Below are positions 48,195 through 60,768 of a stretch of DNA of 64,000 nucleotides, one piece after another. The notes under the pieces were generated by a model. The model had not been told where the DNA came from, ran no database searches, and saw nothing but the letters and a program-made list of their open reading frames with translations. The first letter of the stretch is position 1. Every line of letters starts with the position of its first letter. The position numbers were made by a program, and so were the translations under genes. This DNA comes from Nomia melanderi (Eukaryota; Arthropoda; Insecta; Hymenoptera; Halictidae): positions 124,001-188,000 of the forward strand of contig NC_135002.1 of NCBI RefSeq assembly GCF_051020985.1. Direction: 5' to 3'.

Positions 48195-49838
48195 ATGATC
48201 CTTTTGTGCGCACCGTCGTTCGCCGAGGAACAACACGACGCGAAAGCAACGAGACTGTCCAACGGCGATTCGTCGTCGACGGAAACGGACGAGCCTCCGG
48301 AGGGGTATTACGCGTTCGTCAAGTCGCCGAACGCGGAACCGCCCAAAGTCAGACCACCGCCTTACATAGACAGCGATAAAGAATGTTACGGTGCGTATTT
48401 TGTAATTTTGTAATTTTGTAATTTTGTAATTTTGTAATTTTGTAATTTTGTAATTTTGTAATTTCACGGTATATTCTCGTTACCGAACGATCGCGTTTCC
48501 AGACACTGGCAAACAGGGAAAAGGCTTCGTCTCTATACACAACATTTGCGGCGACCTGAACAAAGGTTACATTCCACGGAATCCCATGAACCAGTACTTG
48601 AACGGATCCTCGTACCCCTTGTAAGTAGCGTCTCGAATCGCTCGAATCGCTCGATACGTCTAACGAGGCAATTTTCCGCAGTGCTCTGATAAAAAATCAC
48701 ACGCTGAGGTTCCTGAGCAAAGCTCTGCCCATACTGAAGGCCGACGACTCTTTGCCCAAGGTCGCCACCGTTCAATCGTACGCGCAGAACTCGTAAGTAT
48801 CGTGAATTTTAATTCGGCCGGAGAGATTGCTCGATTGCTAGTAAAGTGTGTCGCGACGCAGCGTCGACCCCGACGAAAGCGGCAGCAGAAGCAAGCGATC
48901 TTCCGACTCGGAGGAGAATCCGGACTCGATCAGGAACGGGCGCAAGTTCTGCGAGAACGGCGAAGGAGTGTGAGTATCTTTTCGTCTGGAAATCGATCGG
49001 ACGGTTCGAATCGAAGAGTAACGTGTCGCGTCGTTCTCCTCGCAAGGGTTTGCATGCTGTACAAGGCCATACAAGGCGAACCGTTGGCCACGTCGGCGGC
49101 CGAACGTCGGGACGAACCGTCCACGCCCGAGTACCGGCAACGCACGTCGGCGCAAGAGAAGCCCGAGTACACCGGTCCTCCGACCCCTTGTCCGGCCAAA
49201 GTGGAGTACGCGACGCCAGTTTTCGCGAAAAACTATCAAGGAGTGTGGCGCTACGTCGTCCAGATTCCTTACGAGGGCTACTTCACGCAGACCATCGAAG
49301 TCACCAGATGCATGTGAGAGAGGCACGATAATAACGCGACAACGGTCTCGTCCGCGTTCACATATCCGAATGATCGACAGGCAATCCAAGTGTCACTATT
49401 TGGACGGCGGCTGCCTCTCCTCGCCGAGGTGGACCAGCCTGCTGGTGGCGGAGATCTTCTATCCCGACACCGTGCTGGACGAGAATCAAAACTCCCGGTT
49501 TACCGGACCTCGGGATCCCGCCGGGTCACCTCCGCCGGTTCACGATTTCCAGAATTACCAACAGTACCTGCAGAAACGCGCCGGCGAGAACGAGGCTCGC
49601 AACAACGCCGGCTCGCAACAGCATCATTGCGACGGAGTCGACGAGATGGGTTGTTTCCAGGTAAACCTACCCGAGACCGTTCGATTCGAGGACCAGCGAG
49701 AAAAGTTAATCGCGCGTTGGTGTGTTTCAGGTGAGGCTGTATTACGATTGGTTCCTGGTGCCCGGCAGCTGCAAGTGTTGGCGTCCCGATTACTTCAGTC
49801 GGTACGTTCGTCGAAGCGGATCGAACGCCGAATTGTGA
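48195..49838 (+). CDS. Spaetzle-family secreted cystine-knot ligand
   Basis: Exons: 48195-48390, 48503-48620, 48682-48792, 48862-48969, 49047-49313, 49381-49660 and 49731-49838 (TGA). All phases agree, giving 395 residues from the ATG at 48195. Spaetzle proteins are pro-ligands for Toll receptors with a neurotrophin-like fold. The pro-part ends at a dibasic furin-type site, RSKR (about residues 151-154). Then comes a Cys-rich domain with about ten Cys: CPAKVEYATPVFAKNYQGVW, YEGYFTQTIEVTRCM, CHYLDGGC, SPRWTSLLVAEIFYPD, GCFQVRLYYDWFLVPG and SCKCWRPDYF. This belongs with the diverged Spaetzle 3/4/6-like paralogues rather than Spaetzle 1; I cannot say which. An in-frame TAG sits just before the ATG, so either translation starts here or this is an exon start. 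MILLCAPSFA is too short for a good signal peptide, so an upstream exon is likely. Confidence 0.9.
48396..48464. repeat. 8-bp tandem repeat in a Spaetzle intron
   Basis: About eight and a half perfect copies of TTTTGTAA fill most of the 112-bp first visible intron, starting six bases after the donor. Confidence 0.97.
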
Positions 49839-52100
49839 TTCGAATCTCGGAGACAACCGAAATTTTTTAGTCGCAGTTGCAAATTGATATCGTTGCAATC
49901 TTCTACTGCTGCGCGTATGTAAACAGATGAGAACGATGCGACGCGATCTGCAATTAACGTAATAGCTTTAATACCGAGTATTTCATTGCTTTGAAATTGC
50001 AACGCGTGTGTACCTTAAGACTGACGAAGTAGCGCCCGTCGTGATTTATCGCAGACGACGCTACGTACCGACGAAGGATATGTATCGTTAAGTTTTCTTT
50101 TCTTTAAGTCATTCATTTTCTACATTTATACGTACGCGCAATGTAAATGATATGTATCGTTAATTTCGATAAGATATTTAATTAAGAAAAGAATCGTTCG
50201 AGTTCGTATCGCGCGCGACACTCGAGAGAGAGAGAGAGAGAGAGAGTAATATATTTTCCTACGCTGAACTCGTAAACCTCTCGTGCATGTAATCCCTGAA
50301 AGACACGCTGTATCTTCTAGTAATAAATATAGCGTTTCCGAGACGCGTCGCTGTGTATCGCTTCAAGGTTGCGCGTTAAGCGCGTGCGACGAAAGCTTTT
50401 CCTTCTTGTTTTCGCGTTTACGGGATATCTGGAAATACTCGAGCAATTACGTGTGTAATTATCGCGGTGTTGCGCGCACCTCGTTTAGATAATCGAAACG
50501 TCTGGAACAGCGTTTCTCCAAGGCGAAACGTCCTCTTCGAAAACGACGACTCGTGGAAATGTTGAAAGGGGGCGGGAACGATTGGCTCGCGAAGCGAACG
50601 TTTCGTCTCTTGATCGAATGACACGCGACCGATCAAGGTCTGATCTCGTTCAATCGTACCTACTCGACGCGCGACTCGCGTGTCTCGTCGAATCGTTTCG
50701 AAACCGTTTCGGCAAAGCAAAACGATCGATCGTTTGGAAAACACGAAATCCGAGCGTGCTCCGCTGACCGAATAAACGCGTCGATAATCCTCGAGGTAGC
50801 CCCTTTTTCCGGTAAACATTGCCCAACCATCGAAACAAATGGTACGAAGAGGTTAGGTTCGCGTTATTCGGAACTGCCCACGTGGAAATTGTACGCGAGA
50901 AAACGATACGCGTGCAATTATTGGAATTTATAAACGAAATGAAACGTATCGTATGCGCATTCTTCGATCGTACAACAATAACGGCTCGCATCGTTGAGCG
51001 ATTGAACGAACGTAGTCGACGACTGCGCGTCGCTCGAAGCTCGAGTTTTTTTGCTCGCCTCGGTCTAATCGCAGCTTTCATCGAGCATCGTGGTTCCGCT
51101 GGAAAGGCACGGCAACGCACGGAAACGCACCCAAACGCACCCAAAAGCACCCAAACGCACCCCAACGCAACCGCGAGGAACGACCGATCAGTTTTTCGAT
51201 AAGATTTTTCGCAAGATTCGGCTGCTCCCTCGCAACGTTGTAGACACCGCGCGTAGTTAAATATTGTACGCTCGGATCAATATACCGGGCGCCGGAAGCG
51301 GAGCAAGGGCTAACCGTAAGACAGGAAAGGAGAAAAGGAGACAAGGAGAGGGGGGGGACGGTGGCGTGGTATCCAAGTACCAGTTACGTACTGTTGTCGG
51401 ACGATTCCATTTGTTGAAAAAACTTTCCAACGATTTCGTCGAATCCTCGAACGATTAGCACCTTTGGTACATGCTCCATAGGTTTCCAACGTTAATTTCT
51501 TGGCACTTGGATGAAAGAATGTTTCTTCGCAACGATTAGATTAAAACTGTTTCGGTTCGGCCAGACTACCGTGGCGGAAGTACCGGTTCCGATCGCGTCG
51601 ATAATTTATTAGCCGTTAGATTAGAGCCACTCGTTAGCCGACTAGGTAAACTTTACGGAAAAATTACAGAGAGTACGCGATATCGTATTTTGAAAATTCT
51701 TCCCGGTACGCGTAAGTGTAAACCGTTGAAAGTCGATAGAGGGGGAGTGTAACGAAAGAATGCAGTGGAACTCGTACAAAGGCAGTTTCGTCGAGGTAAA
51801 TTAGGAACGGGCTGACGCGCGATTTCGCTGGTTCCCTCGCGTCGGATTCTCCCGCGTGATTCGATACGCGCGTTGGCAGTTTCGCGGAGGTGTACGTGCG
51901 CCTGGGCCATGCGCGGCGGGTATACGAGGACCAGTGACAATGTCGCGCGGCTGCTGCGCCAGCTGAAACGGGATAGGTGGGGGACTGCGCTATGCGAACA
52001 TAGTCGAATATCGCAGGGGGGAATGCGTCGGTTACGCTAGTTCAGTGTCGACCGAAGGAGGAGACTCGTCGCGTTTGTTCGACGAGCGTCGTCGTCCCCG
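49839..52100. other. Spaetzle 3' UTR and spacer
   Basis: The first good AATAAA after the Spaetzle stop codon is at 50322-50327. Beyond it I see no gene. A degenerate ACCCAAACGC array lies at about 51113-51168. Confidence 0.55.
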
Positions 52101-52130
52101 GCACCGGAGCTTCTCTCTCCCGTTCGCCGA

Positions 52131-52217
52131 TAGAAACGATAGAAACGATAGAAACGATAGAAACGATAGAAACGATAGAAACGATAGAAACGATAGAAAA
52201 GATAGAAAAGATAGAAA
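52131..52217. repeat. 9-bp tandem repeat
   Basis: About nine copies of AGAAACGAT, the last ones reading AGAAAAGAT. Confidence 0.95.
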
Positions 52218-52864
52218 CGAGAGGAAAAGGAGGCCGACCGCCGCGAATTGGCGAGCGAACGATGCGCGAGCGAGGCGCGACCGACACCGACCGCTAAAAA
52301 TACGTCCGCGGAGCGGCCGATCGAAGCGGCACGCGGCGCTAGCGAGGGCAGAAGACCCGGGTCAGCTGGATTCCCGGCGGATCCCGACGACGTCGCCAGG
52401 AACGCGCGTACCATGAAAATATGCGTAGAGCCATCGACGCGTCGTGGGGGGTCCGTGGTCTCCCGTTGGTTGCTCGAGTCGCGATTCGCCGAGACCTTTC
52501 GACGGAGGAGCCGCTCGCGAAACTGATCGAGGAAACGAGCCGGGAAACCGTCGACCGGTCGGCCACCGGACTCTAGCTCCTTTCTCCCGTCGCGCGAAAC
52601 CCTCGTGCACCCGCGGAGTCGCGGAAATGCGACAACGCGATTTCGAGTGCGCGTGAACGGTGTGTGCGCGTCGGAGGCTCGGACGAGCGAAATTCCGGCG
52701 AGTCCGCTCGAGCCGGCTATCGAGTTTCGCCGCATCCCCCCGTCAGTGAAACGCGCGAAATGACAACGATACCGACCTAACGAACAAGCGACAGTGCCTC
52801 TCTCTCGCTGGACGCAAACAGCGCCAAGTGGAACCGACTGGATACGAGTGCTCCTCACCGAAGC

Positions 52865-52882
52865 ATGAACGCCGATTCTCGG
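52865..52882 (+). other. Possible short upstream open frame in a GlcAT 5' exon
   Basis: ATG followed by five codons (NADSR) runs straight into a perfect GTAAGT donor. Joined to the acceptor at 55797, it reads MNADSRVLIL and then a stop, so it would be a 10-codon upstream frame ending just before the main start codon. The exon pairing is inferred; other exons may lie between. Confidence 0.3.
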
Positions 52883-53178
52883 GTAAGTCGCGCGCGCGAT
52901 TGCTCCGGACGAACGTTGTCGCGGCTACGAGATCGTTTATACGAGACCGACGACAGTTTTCGCCATCGTTTCTCCGCTTCGCGATCGAACGCGGACCTTT
53001 ATCGATCGACACCGCGCGTAACACGGTATTTTAAGCCGAGATGCGATTCAACCGAGGAAAAGCACGCGGTGTCGTATCGATCGGTAACTGCTAACTCGAC
53101 GGAAAGCACCGGGTCATTCGGCCGACCGTTCGTGGAAACGCGCGATCGCCGAGTAGAGTTTTCGATCTCGTCAAAATA

Positions 53179-53179
<1 letters not shown>

Positions 53180-53249
<70 letters not shown>

Positions 53250-53298
53250 CCTCCCTCCCTCCCTCCCTCCCTCCCTCTCTCTCTCTCTCCCTCCCTCG
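53180..53298. repeat. (CT)n and (CCCT)n tract
   Basis: About 65 bases of CT, then CCCT tetramers, then CT again. Confidence 0.95.
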
Positions 53299-53998
53299 AA
53301 CGCGATCAACCGTGATTCGTGTTCCATCGCGAGGGAAAGTTCGCCCGCTGGCAGCGAGTGGTGGCGCTGAATCGAAAGAGTCGACAAAGGGTTGGAGAAA
53401 TGCAGGGTTTCGCGGGCCACCTAGAAACGGGGTGCGGGTAACGTCGCGGCGAGGGATGCGCATCTCTAACCTCTAACCTTCAGCCTCGCGGAATTATTCG
53501 ATCGCGCGTCCGCCGACGCTCGATCGGTCGTTCGTCGAAACGGTTCCGATGCGATTCGATTCGATTCGATTCTCGCCTACCGCCGAACCACGCGCAACGT
53601 TTTTCCATCGATCGTCCAGGGATCGCATCGAAGGCTACGACGGAAATCGGAAATTGGACGTTCGATCTTTTCTACTCGAAATACCGTTTCGAGTAGATTT
53701 CGAAATACAGCAATTGTGTATATGTACGCGCAATCGAACGGTGCGCGTAACGACACGAGTGCGCTCGCAAAGAAACGTCCTCGTGTGCGCGGTGTCTGAC
53801 CAACTCGGGGCCCTGTCCAGAGTCGCGCGGCAAATTTCAAATGTCATCCCCCACCTTTCCGCGAAGCAACATCGAGAGCCCGGTTGAACGGTGTCTAACG
53901 ATAAGGGGGGCCTTAAGAAAACACGGTTCCGAAATTTCTACGAGTACCAGACGATGCATGTTCGACTAGACGTGTACGATCGGTTGCTGCCACGGTGC

Positions 53999-54055
53999 CA
54001 TACGCGACTCCACACGCGACTCCATACGCGACTCCATACGCGACTCCATACGTGA
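53999..54055. repeat. 12-bp tandem repeat
   Basis: About four to five copies of CATACGCGACTC, with single-base variants in the first and last units. Confidence 0.9.
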
Positions 54056-54524
54056 CGCCGTACACCGGTTAGATGCAGATTACGGTGAGAACGTTTCTTC
54101 TTTTTACTTGTTTTCCATTCTTTCTCGTTCTTTTTAGCTCGACCTGTCGGTTTCGTCGAATCTATTCGTTTATTCGAAATTGCGGAATAAACGCGTCGAT
54201 GGAAGCTCGACGAGAACCATTCGTCTTATTCGCGAAGACTCTGTTTATCCATACTATTAGGCGTGCCCTATATAATCGGGTAATCGAAGTTCCATTATCT
54301 CGAGCCCGAAGCATTCGCGTTTCGTGCCGTATCGTTCTTCGGCATCGGCGATCGATGCTCCGCGAAAATCGATCTAACGCGACGGTTTCCCGTTTCGCGC
54401 CGCGTTTCACATTTTTGCTTCTCCTCTCGACTTTCCATCGTATTCCGAACGGGCCGTCCCATAAAATCTAATTTTACAGATTCAAAAGTTTATTCGGCGA
54501 AACGAAGCTGCGAGTAATTCGAAT

Positions 54525-54555
<31 letters not shown>

Positions 54556-55811
54556 TGGTCGAACGAACGCGCGGAAAACGGCAGGGTTGATCTCGTTGGC
54601 GTCTTTCGCGCGAGAAAGGACTGTAACGGAAATCACTGTAGGGGAGGGAGACGGATGAATGAAGGCGATCGAGGAAAAGGAAGGAAGGAACGGAAGAATA
54701 ACGGGAGCAGAGAGAGAGAAGGGTGGCGGTGCACGTGCGAGGTGGAGCAGGTACACGCGCGCGTGTTCGCGGCACACGTGACGTCGGGTCGGCGCGACAT
54801 GTGCACGGAAGAAGCGACGCGTTGGCCGTTCGCGACTTACGTAACGCCGCTCGGGTACAGCCGAATACCCTATTATCCTACGAGGATTCGGCTAGCCGCG
54901 CGACCACTGGGCAAATTCCTATCGAGAACGAGGATATTCGGTTCCAGCTTACAGGCTTCGCGAAGCCGCCGGTCGATTGATAAAACTGCAACAGGAAACG
55001 AGATAGAAATATAAATAGTCGGCGTAGCCTTCTCGCGAAAGATCGTTGCCGGAAGCGGTCGCTGCGCGTGAGTTTGAAATTCGTCGGTTCCTCTGTCGTC
55101 CGCCGATAACTTCCGAAGGAAGGGAGCCGAGACCGATGATTTTCGGCAGCGTATCCGACGGTCGTAGCGTTGACCTTTCGGCTACGGGGCGCGGGACTAG
55201 CCCGGAAGCCGTGCACCTCCGCGCACGGCGAGGTTTCGCGCGTATCGCGCGTATCGCAAGCGTAGAGCCGCACAAACGTGGACCGATCGAATTTTCTGCG
55301 AGTACGTCGGATTAGACTGCAATAACCCGTGCACGGCTATCGACGCGTAGAGGCGTACAAAGGCGTGTATAGCAGCGAAACGGTATCCGAAAGGTCGACG
55401 CTTTCGCGGGTTATCGAGACGAGGGGGTGGCGGTATCACCGGAAACGCGTATCTTATCGCCTCCCTTCGCACGGACGTCTAACGAACCGCCTAATTTAAT
55501 ACCAACTCGCGGACGAACCTTAAATCCCCATTTGCATCGTTATCGTGCACACGAGGTATATACGGTGTACGTTCGTCGAAGCGTGTAAACAGGGCTAAGA
55601 GGGCGAGAGCGCGAGAGCGCGAGAGCCCCCGGTTGCCATGATATTTCAGGTGTCTCCGATAACTCGGTTCGGAAAGGAAAAAAACTGTTCGAATCGGAAG
55701 CTCGTCGGCCTCGAGCGACCGATTCGAACGGCGCTAATAACTATACGCGGTAACGCGCGCTCGACTAACAAAGCCTGTCCTTTTGTTTCGCCGGCAGGTG
55801 CTGATATTATA

Positions 55812-57603
55812 ATGAAGCCATCCATGAAAATGGGAGTGATAGTGCTAATAGGCGTATTCGTGGTGTTCTACCAGTACCATCTGTCGACGGGCATCCGATT
55901 CGATCAGATAGCCGACTTGAACGCGGCCGATGCGGTCGATTCGGCCGATTCGCCGGAGGAGAATCCGGTCTTTTCGCGAGAAGACGTCGAGAGTTACGTC
56001 AGGACGTCCAAGTCGAAGGAAGAAATGGTAAATCGAGCGCATTTCCTCGATCGTTTCTCTTTCCGATTCCTTCGAGGCAAGTTCGTTGGAATCGTCGAAA
56101 AGATCGAAAAGATTAAAGGTGTCGTCTCGTCTGTCCCGTTCGCAGATCAGGAACGCGGTGCGCAGCGTTCAGAAGACGAATGGACTGAGCCCGGATGTAG
56201 CGGCGTCCCTGATCCAGGAGCTGATCGATCGTTTCAACAAGAACGCGTTCGACGATGCCGGAAACAACAGTTCTTCGAGAGTATCGAGAATCTCGAAAAT
56301 ATCGGCGACGTCGCAGGCTCGGACGTCGCTCGATCGTCACCGGCAAGAGCCCGTGGATCCCTTGTACATAATCACGCCGACCTATCGAAGACCGGAACAG
56401 ATCCCGGAATTAACTAGAATGTCCCATACGCTGATGTTGGTCAAGAACGTTCATTGGCTCGTTATCGAGGACGCTACGGTCGCCACCAAGCAAGTCACCG
56501 AACTACTCGAACGTACGGGCTTGAAGTTCGACCATCTGACCGGTAAGCAGACCGATCGTCCTCGAGAAGAAAGGGGCTTCGTCCATGGTGCGCGTTGCCA
56601 TCGATTGCACCGATTTCTTTGTCTGTCGCAGCTCCGATGCCCGAAAAGTACAAGCAGAAGAAGGGCGCGAAGCCGCGGGGCGTTTCGAATCGGAACCGCG
56701 GCTTGCAATGGATCAGGGCGAACGCGACCGACGGTGTCTTCTACTTCGCCGACGACGACAATACGTACGACGTGGCTCTCTTCGACGAGGTACCCGATCT
56801 TTTCTCTTTCGCGATTGCTCGACGAACGGAAGGAAACGTTTGTCTCGGAAACGATGATAGCGATGACCGTTCGCTCGGTAGGGGACGCGCGAGTCGATTG
56901 GTAATCCGAACGAAAACCTCGGGGAGGATCAATCGAACCGCTCTCGTTCTAGGGTTAAATATACGTACCGGAGAGAGATCGCGTTTCGTCGCTCGTATCG
57001 GTCTCGTTGTGCAGAGCACGATCACGCGTGTACAGAGCACAGGTATATATTCTGAAATCAGGTTACGAAGAGAAGTGTAAGGGTAGTAGCGGTAGTAGCG
57101 GTAGTAGCGGTAGTAGCGGTAGTAGCGGTAGTAGCGGTAGAGCTGGGGGAAGCGAAAGTTCCTGTAACGAGAGTTCTCTCTAACCGAAACATTGGACATT
57201 TCAGATCCGTCGGACGAACAGGGTCTCGATGTTCCCCGTAGGTCTGTGCACGAAATTCGGCTTGAGCTCGCCGGTGATCAAGAACGGAAAGTTCGTTGGG
57301 TTTTACGACGGTTGGATAGCCGGCAGAAAGTTCCCCGTCGATATGGCAGGGTTCGCGGTGAACGTGAAATTCCTCCTTCAGAGGCCGAACGCCACCATGC
57401 CGTTCAAGGCTGGCTACGAGGAGGACGGATTTCTGAAAAGCCTCGCGCCGTTCGAGCCCAAGGACATCGAGTTCCTGGCCGACAACTGCACCAAGATCCT
57501 CGCGTGGCACACGCAAACCAAAAAGAACGAGGCCAGCGCGCCTCTCGACATGAAGCTTTACAGCGAAACCAACCTCGTCAGATTAAAGGAACAGATTGTG
57601 TGA
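55812..57603 (+). CDS. Beta-1,3-glucuronosyltransferase (GT43), GlcAT-P/GlcAT-S type
   Basis: Exons 55812-56027, 56146-56542, 56632-56789 and 57205-57603 (TGA) give 389 residues with consistent phases. GT43 enzymes transfer glucuronic acid from UDP-GlcUA to terminal galactose in the Golgi, for HNK-1-type epitopes or the proteoglycan linker. It is a type II membrane protein: a short basic N-terminus, one hydrophobic segment (VIVLIGVFVVF, about residues 9-19), then a stem to about 140. The catalytic domain starts LYIITPTYRRPEQIPELTR (about 145). APMPEKYKQ and KPRGVSNRNRGLQWIR follow, then the UDP/metal-binding FADDDNTYD (Asp245-247), GFYDGWIAGRKFPVDMAGFA and GYEEDGFL with the likely catalytic Glu (about 329-330). 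Two NAT sequons are visible. Its motifs fit the broad-specificity GlcAT-P/GlcAT-S group better than GlcAT-I; which one I cannot say. The frame is open a few codons upstream of the ATG, so an earlier start is possible. Confidence 0.94.
57082..57140. repeat. 9-bp tandem repeat in the last GlcAT intron
   Basis: Six perfect copies of GGTAGTAGC, about 65 bases before the last GlcAT exon. Confidence 0.97.
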
Positions 57604-57798
57604 TATGCGCGAGAAACAAACTGATTCAGTGCCTGAAGTAGCGTAATTCTATGGTATCGGTGTACCGATTATTTCTCTCGAACGGTTATTTTCGACGATT
57701 CGTTTCTTTCTCTTGTTTCGCTCGCGATCTACGTCTCCCTCCGTACTATTTACATCGGTATTCGATGAATAGTTGCGCGACGATTGGCTCGAACCAAA

Positions 57799-57852
57799 GA
57801 AACGCTCGTTGAAACGCTCGTTGAAACGCTCGTTGAAACGCTCGTTGAAACG
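57799..57852. repeat. 12-bp tandem repeat
   Basis: About four perfect copies of CGCTCGTTGAAA, in the probable GlcAT 3' UTR. Confidence 0.95.
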
Positions 57853-58635
57853 GAGATCGAAAGCGGCGAAGAAACCAGAGATGGAAAGAGTTTTTACCGA
57901 CCAGTACAATTATTCCGTTGCTTTGCGTTCATCGGTTTTCACGTATGCCTAAGAATCGAACCGACGAGCGAGATCGAGGTGTGCGCGAGTAGGAGAACCG
58001 CGACTATTCTTTTGTACTTACACTGTCCTACACGCGAGTATTAGCCTATTACTTTCTAATCTATAAAACGATATATCGAACGCTCGAAAATTAAACGACC
58101 GACCTACGATACGATAGCCGATTCTGTTCTCGAGTGTACGCGGCACGGATAAAGACACTTTCTTTCGCGGTGTCCGATGCTTCCATGTTTTATAGAGTAC
58201 CGTATTTATTTCAATATCGAGTAGCTTTAAACTGAAAGTCGAGAGTAGCTAACGAAAACTCTCCGGCACTCGGAATTCCCAAATTTTCATTTCGTATTTC
58301 GTACAGCTTTCTCCTTTTCCTTGTTTCGCACGCGGGAAACGGTCGAAACGGTCGAAACGTCGCGCAACAACGACCATTGTATCGTTCGCGACAGCGGAGC
58401 ACGAATGTTCATATCGAATGTATCCGTAGTTAGGTAAAAAGTCGAGAAACGCGACAACGCTCGAGTGATACTTTGAACGATTTACACGACTAAGCCCCGA
58501 GTTGTCGAGAATCGGACATCTTGGATATTTTTCAAATGTCGCACTTTAGGTTAGTCTTAGGAACGTATTAAGCGAGAACGAAAAGCCAAAGTAGCTGTTG
58601 ACACGCAGTATTGCAACAGTCTTTTCAAATCTACA

Positions 58636-58670
<35 letters not shown>

Positions 58671-60446
58671 CGTGTAATAAGTAACAATAATTACCAAAGT
58701 GAGAAAATGATATATGTATACATAATATACATGTATAGAAGATTCTCTAGATTCTGTAGATTTCTAGGGAATTTTTCATTATTCGTAACGATCAATCAAA
58801 GATCGAATCTTTACGCTCCTACCGCTTGATGCTAAACGCATCGTTACACGCTACACGTTCGAACAACTAGGTACAATAATCGCGAGTAGCTGAACGTGTT
58901 TAACTTCGCCCCGATTCGACGTTGCGCGGAATTTCGTTGAAAGCGAATAATCCGGGGCGCAAAGTTCGACGGGAATCGTTAACCGGTTAACCGCGCGAGT
59001 CTCTCGGTTTCGAACATCTGTCCGCGTTTCGAAGAATCTCTTCGATTCGATGTATTTCGTAGAAATCCAAGAGAGATTTATTTTCGGCTCGAAGAAGACG
59101 CGGTTCACCGGTTAAACCGATTCGCGTCTGTCACGGTAGTTTGCTCGGAATCGAATTAAACGGATATATCGCGTATCCGTAGGTGAAAGCAATAACTCGT
59201 CGAATAAGGAGGATTTTAGCGTCGTTAAGATGTGCGCGAGGGCAAACGATATCTTCTTCTTCTTCTTCTTCTTCTTCTTCTTCTTCTTCTGTATCGTGCG
59301 CGTACAGGGTGCACGAGCGGCGTATCCGAACGCGCGATTTACTTGCAGGTTCAAGGGAGGACAGAACTGAAAGGCACTAAATAGCTAACCTCGACAATAA
59401 GGCGTGACTCCGTTGCTTTGCCACCATTTATTTCCAACTTTCCTGTAATTATCCGCACGCGTGGGCTAGAAGCGAGCGCGACGCGTACCATTGGAGCGTT
59501 ATCTTGTTAGCGCCGCGCGACTCGGGACGAGAGAGACGGAGTGTACGGAGAAGTAATTACTCGATCATCGATAAACCATGCGACGCGAGCGATCTATGAA
59601 ATTGTACTTGACACAGAAATCTAGGACGAGAATAGCGTGTGCGTGCGCGACGATAAACGGCCATCTGTCTGGAGCGAATCGCGCGTCGGATCGCGCTCGT
59701 GTACCATCGAAATTCTGTTCGTTTTATTTTAGGTTTATCTCGGTTTTCGAATGATTTTCGCCAACGAGAAAGCAAACTCTGATTCTCCGAAGAAATCGAT
59801 TCGCGCGATCGAACAGGATACAGATTTTCATTTCAGATTCTGTTATGAAACTGCTGATTCACACACACACACACACACACACCGATGTAAGATGGTTCGC
59901 CTGTGTAGTTGCAACGCTTCGCGTAAACTCTCTCGGTTCGGCGCTTGCTTGACTTATCAATTACGTTGCGTCGCAAGCTGTACACTGTCGCTCGATTGGT
60001 GCTAAGTTTTAGGAACTGCTACAAACACGGACCTAGTAATAATGTGGATTAGCGAGATTCGCTACTGTGTTACCATAGATAGACGCAACCTAATCTGGCC
60101 ACTCAAGGCCGACGGATAATTTCATTCCCATTACGTGAATTCTCGTACACTTGACTCTCGCGTGTACACCGCACGGAAGAGATGCAGTGGTTTCGCGACA
60201 AACGATTCTGCTACGAGAAATGGAGAAATGGAGAAATGCAAGTGCTTCCGAGCATCGATCGTCGACAATGCCTGCGCTCGTTTAATTCTGTTGGCACCTT
60301 GATCTTACAATTTCTATGTATATCGCTGGGAAACACCGGAAAAATCCGGAATACGTCGATTAGACAGGGTGCTGGGAGGATCGAACGAAGAGAAGATCGT
60401 TTCTAATGCCTTGTACACGATTGCGTAAGTTATTTCTCGCTCGAAT

Positions 60447-60448
<2 letters not shown>

Positions 60449-60514
<66 letters not shown>
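60449..60514. repeat. (TA)n array
   Basis: About 33 uninterrupted TA dinucleotides, the longest in the window. Confidence 0.97.
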
Positions 60515-60516
<2 letters not shown>

Positions 60517-60725
60517 CATCGACTGTACGTCCGAAAATGAAGCCGGTAACGATACACTTGTAACCGTAATCGGGGACAAAAGCGTAATGCACGCGCGTGT
60601 CTTTGAATCTGACCGACAAATTCGTATATAAGACTGAAAGCAGAAAGACAACGGTTTTTTAATAGATTTCCGAAGCGAGACGCGGGTCACAGACGAGAAA
60701 GGTAATGGGGCGTCGTACTTAAGCT

Positions 60726-60768
60726 CCTGGTTTCCTGGTTTCCTGGTTTCCTGGTTTCCTGGTTTCCT
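60726..60768. repeat. 8-bp tandem repeat
   Basis: Five perfect copies of CCTGGTTT. Confidence 0.95.

Larger units (their letters stand above)
52101..55811. other. CpG-rich upstream region of the GlcAT gene
   Basis: No recognised protein domain. A possible 5' exon ends at 52882 with a perfect GTAAGT donor and contains a short ATG frame just before it. An acceptor (CCGGCAG) at 55791-55797 lies directly before the GlcAT start codon, showing that an upstream exon exists. Repeats are listed separately. The 273-codon minus-strand frame at 52037-52858 is low complexity and crosses a tandem repeat. Confidence 0.5.

Noticed and set aside
52037..52858. 273-codon minus-strand open frame
   Set aside because: It is Arg/Ser/Phe-rich, crosses a 9-bp tandem repeat that translates as a repetitive run, and overlaps equally open frames on the other strand. 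CpG-rich DNA has few stops; no domain is recognised.
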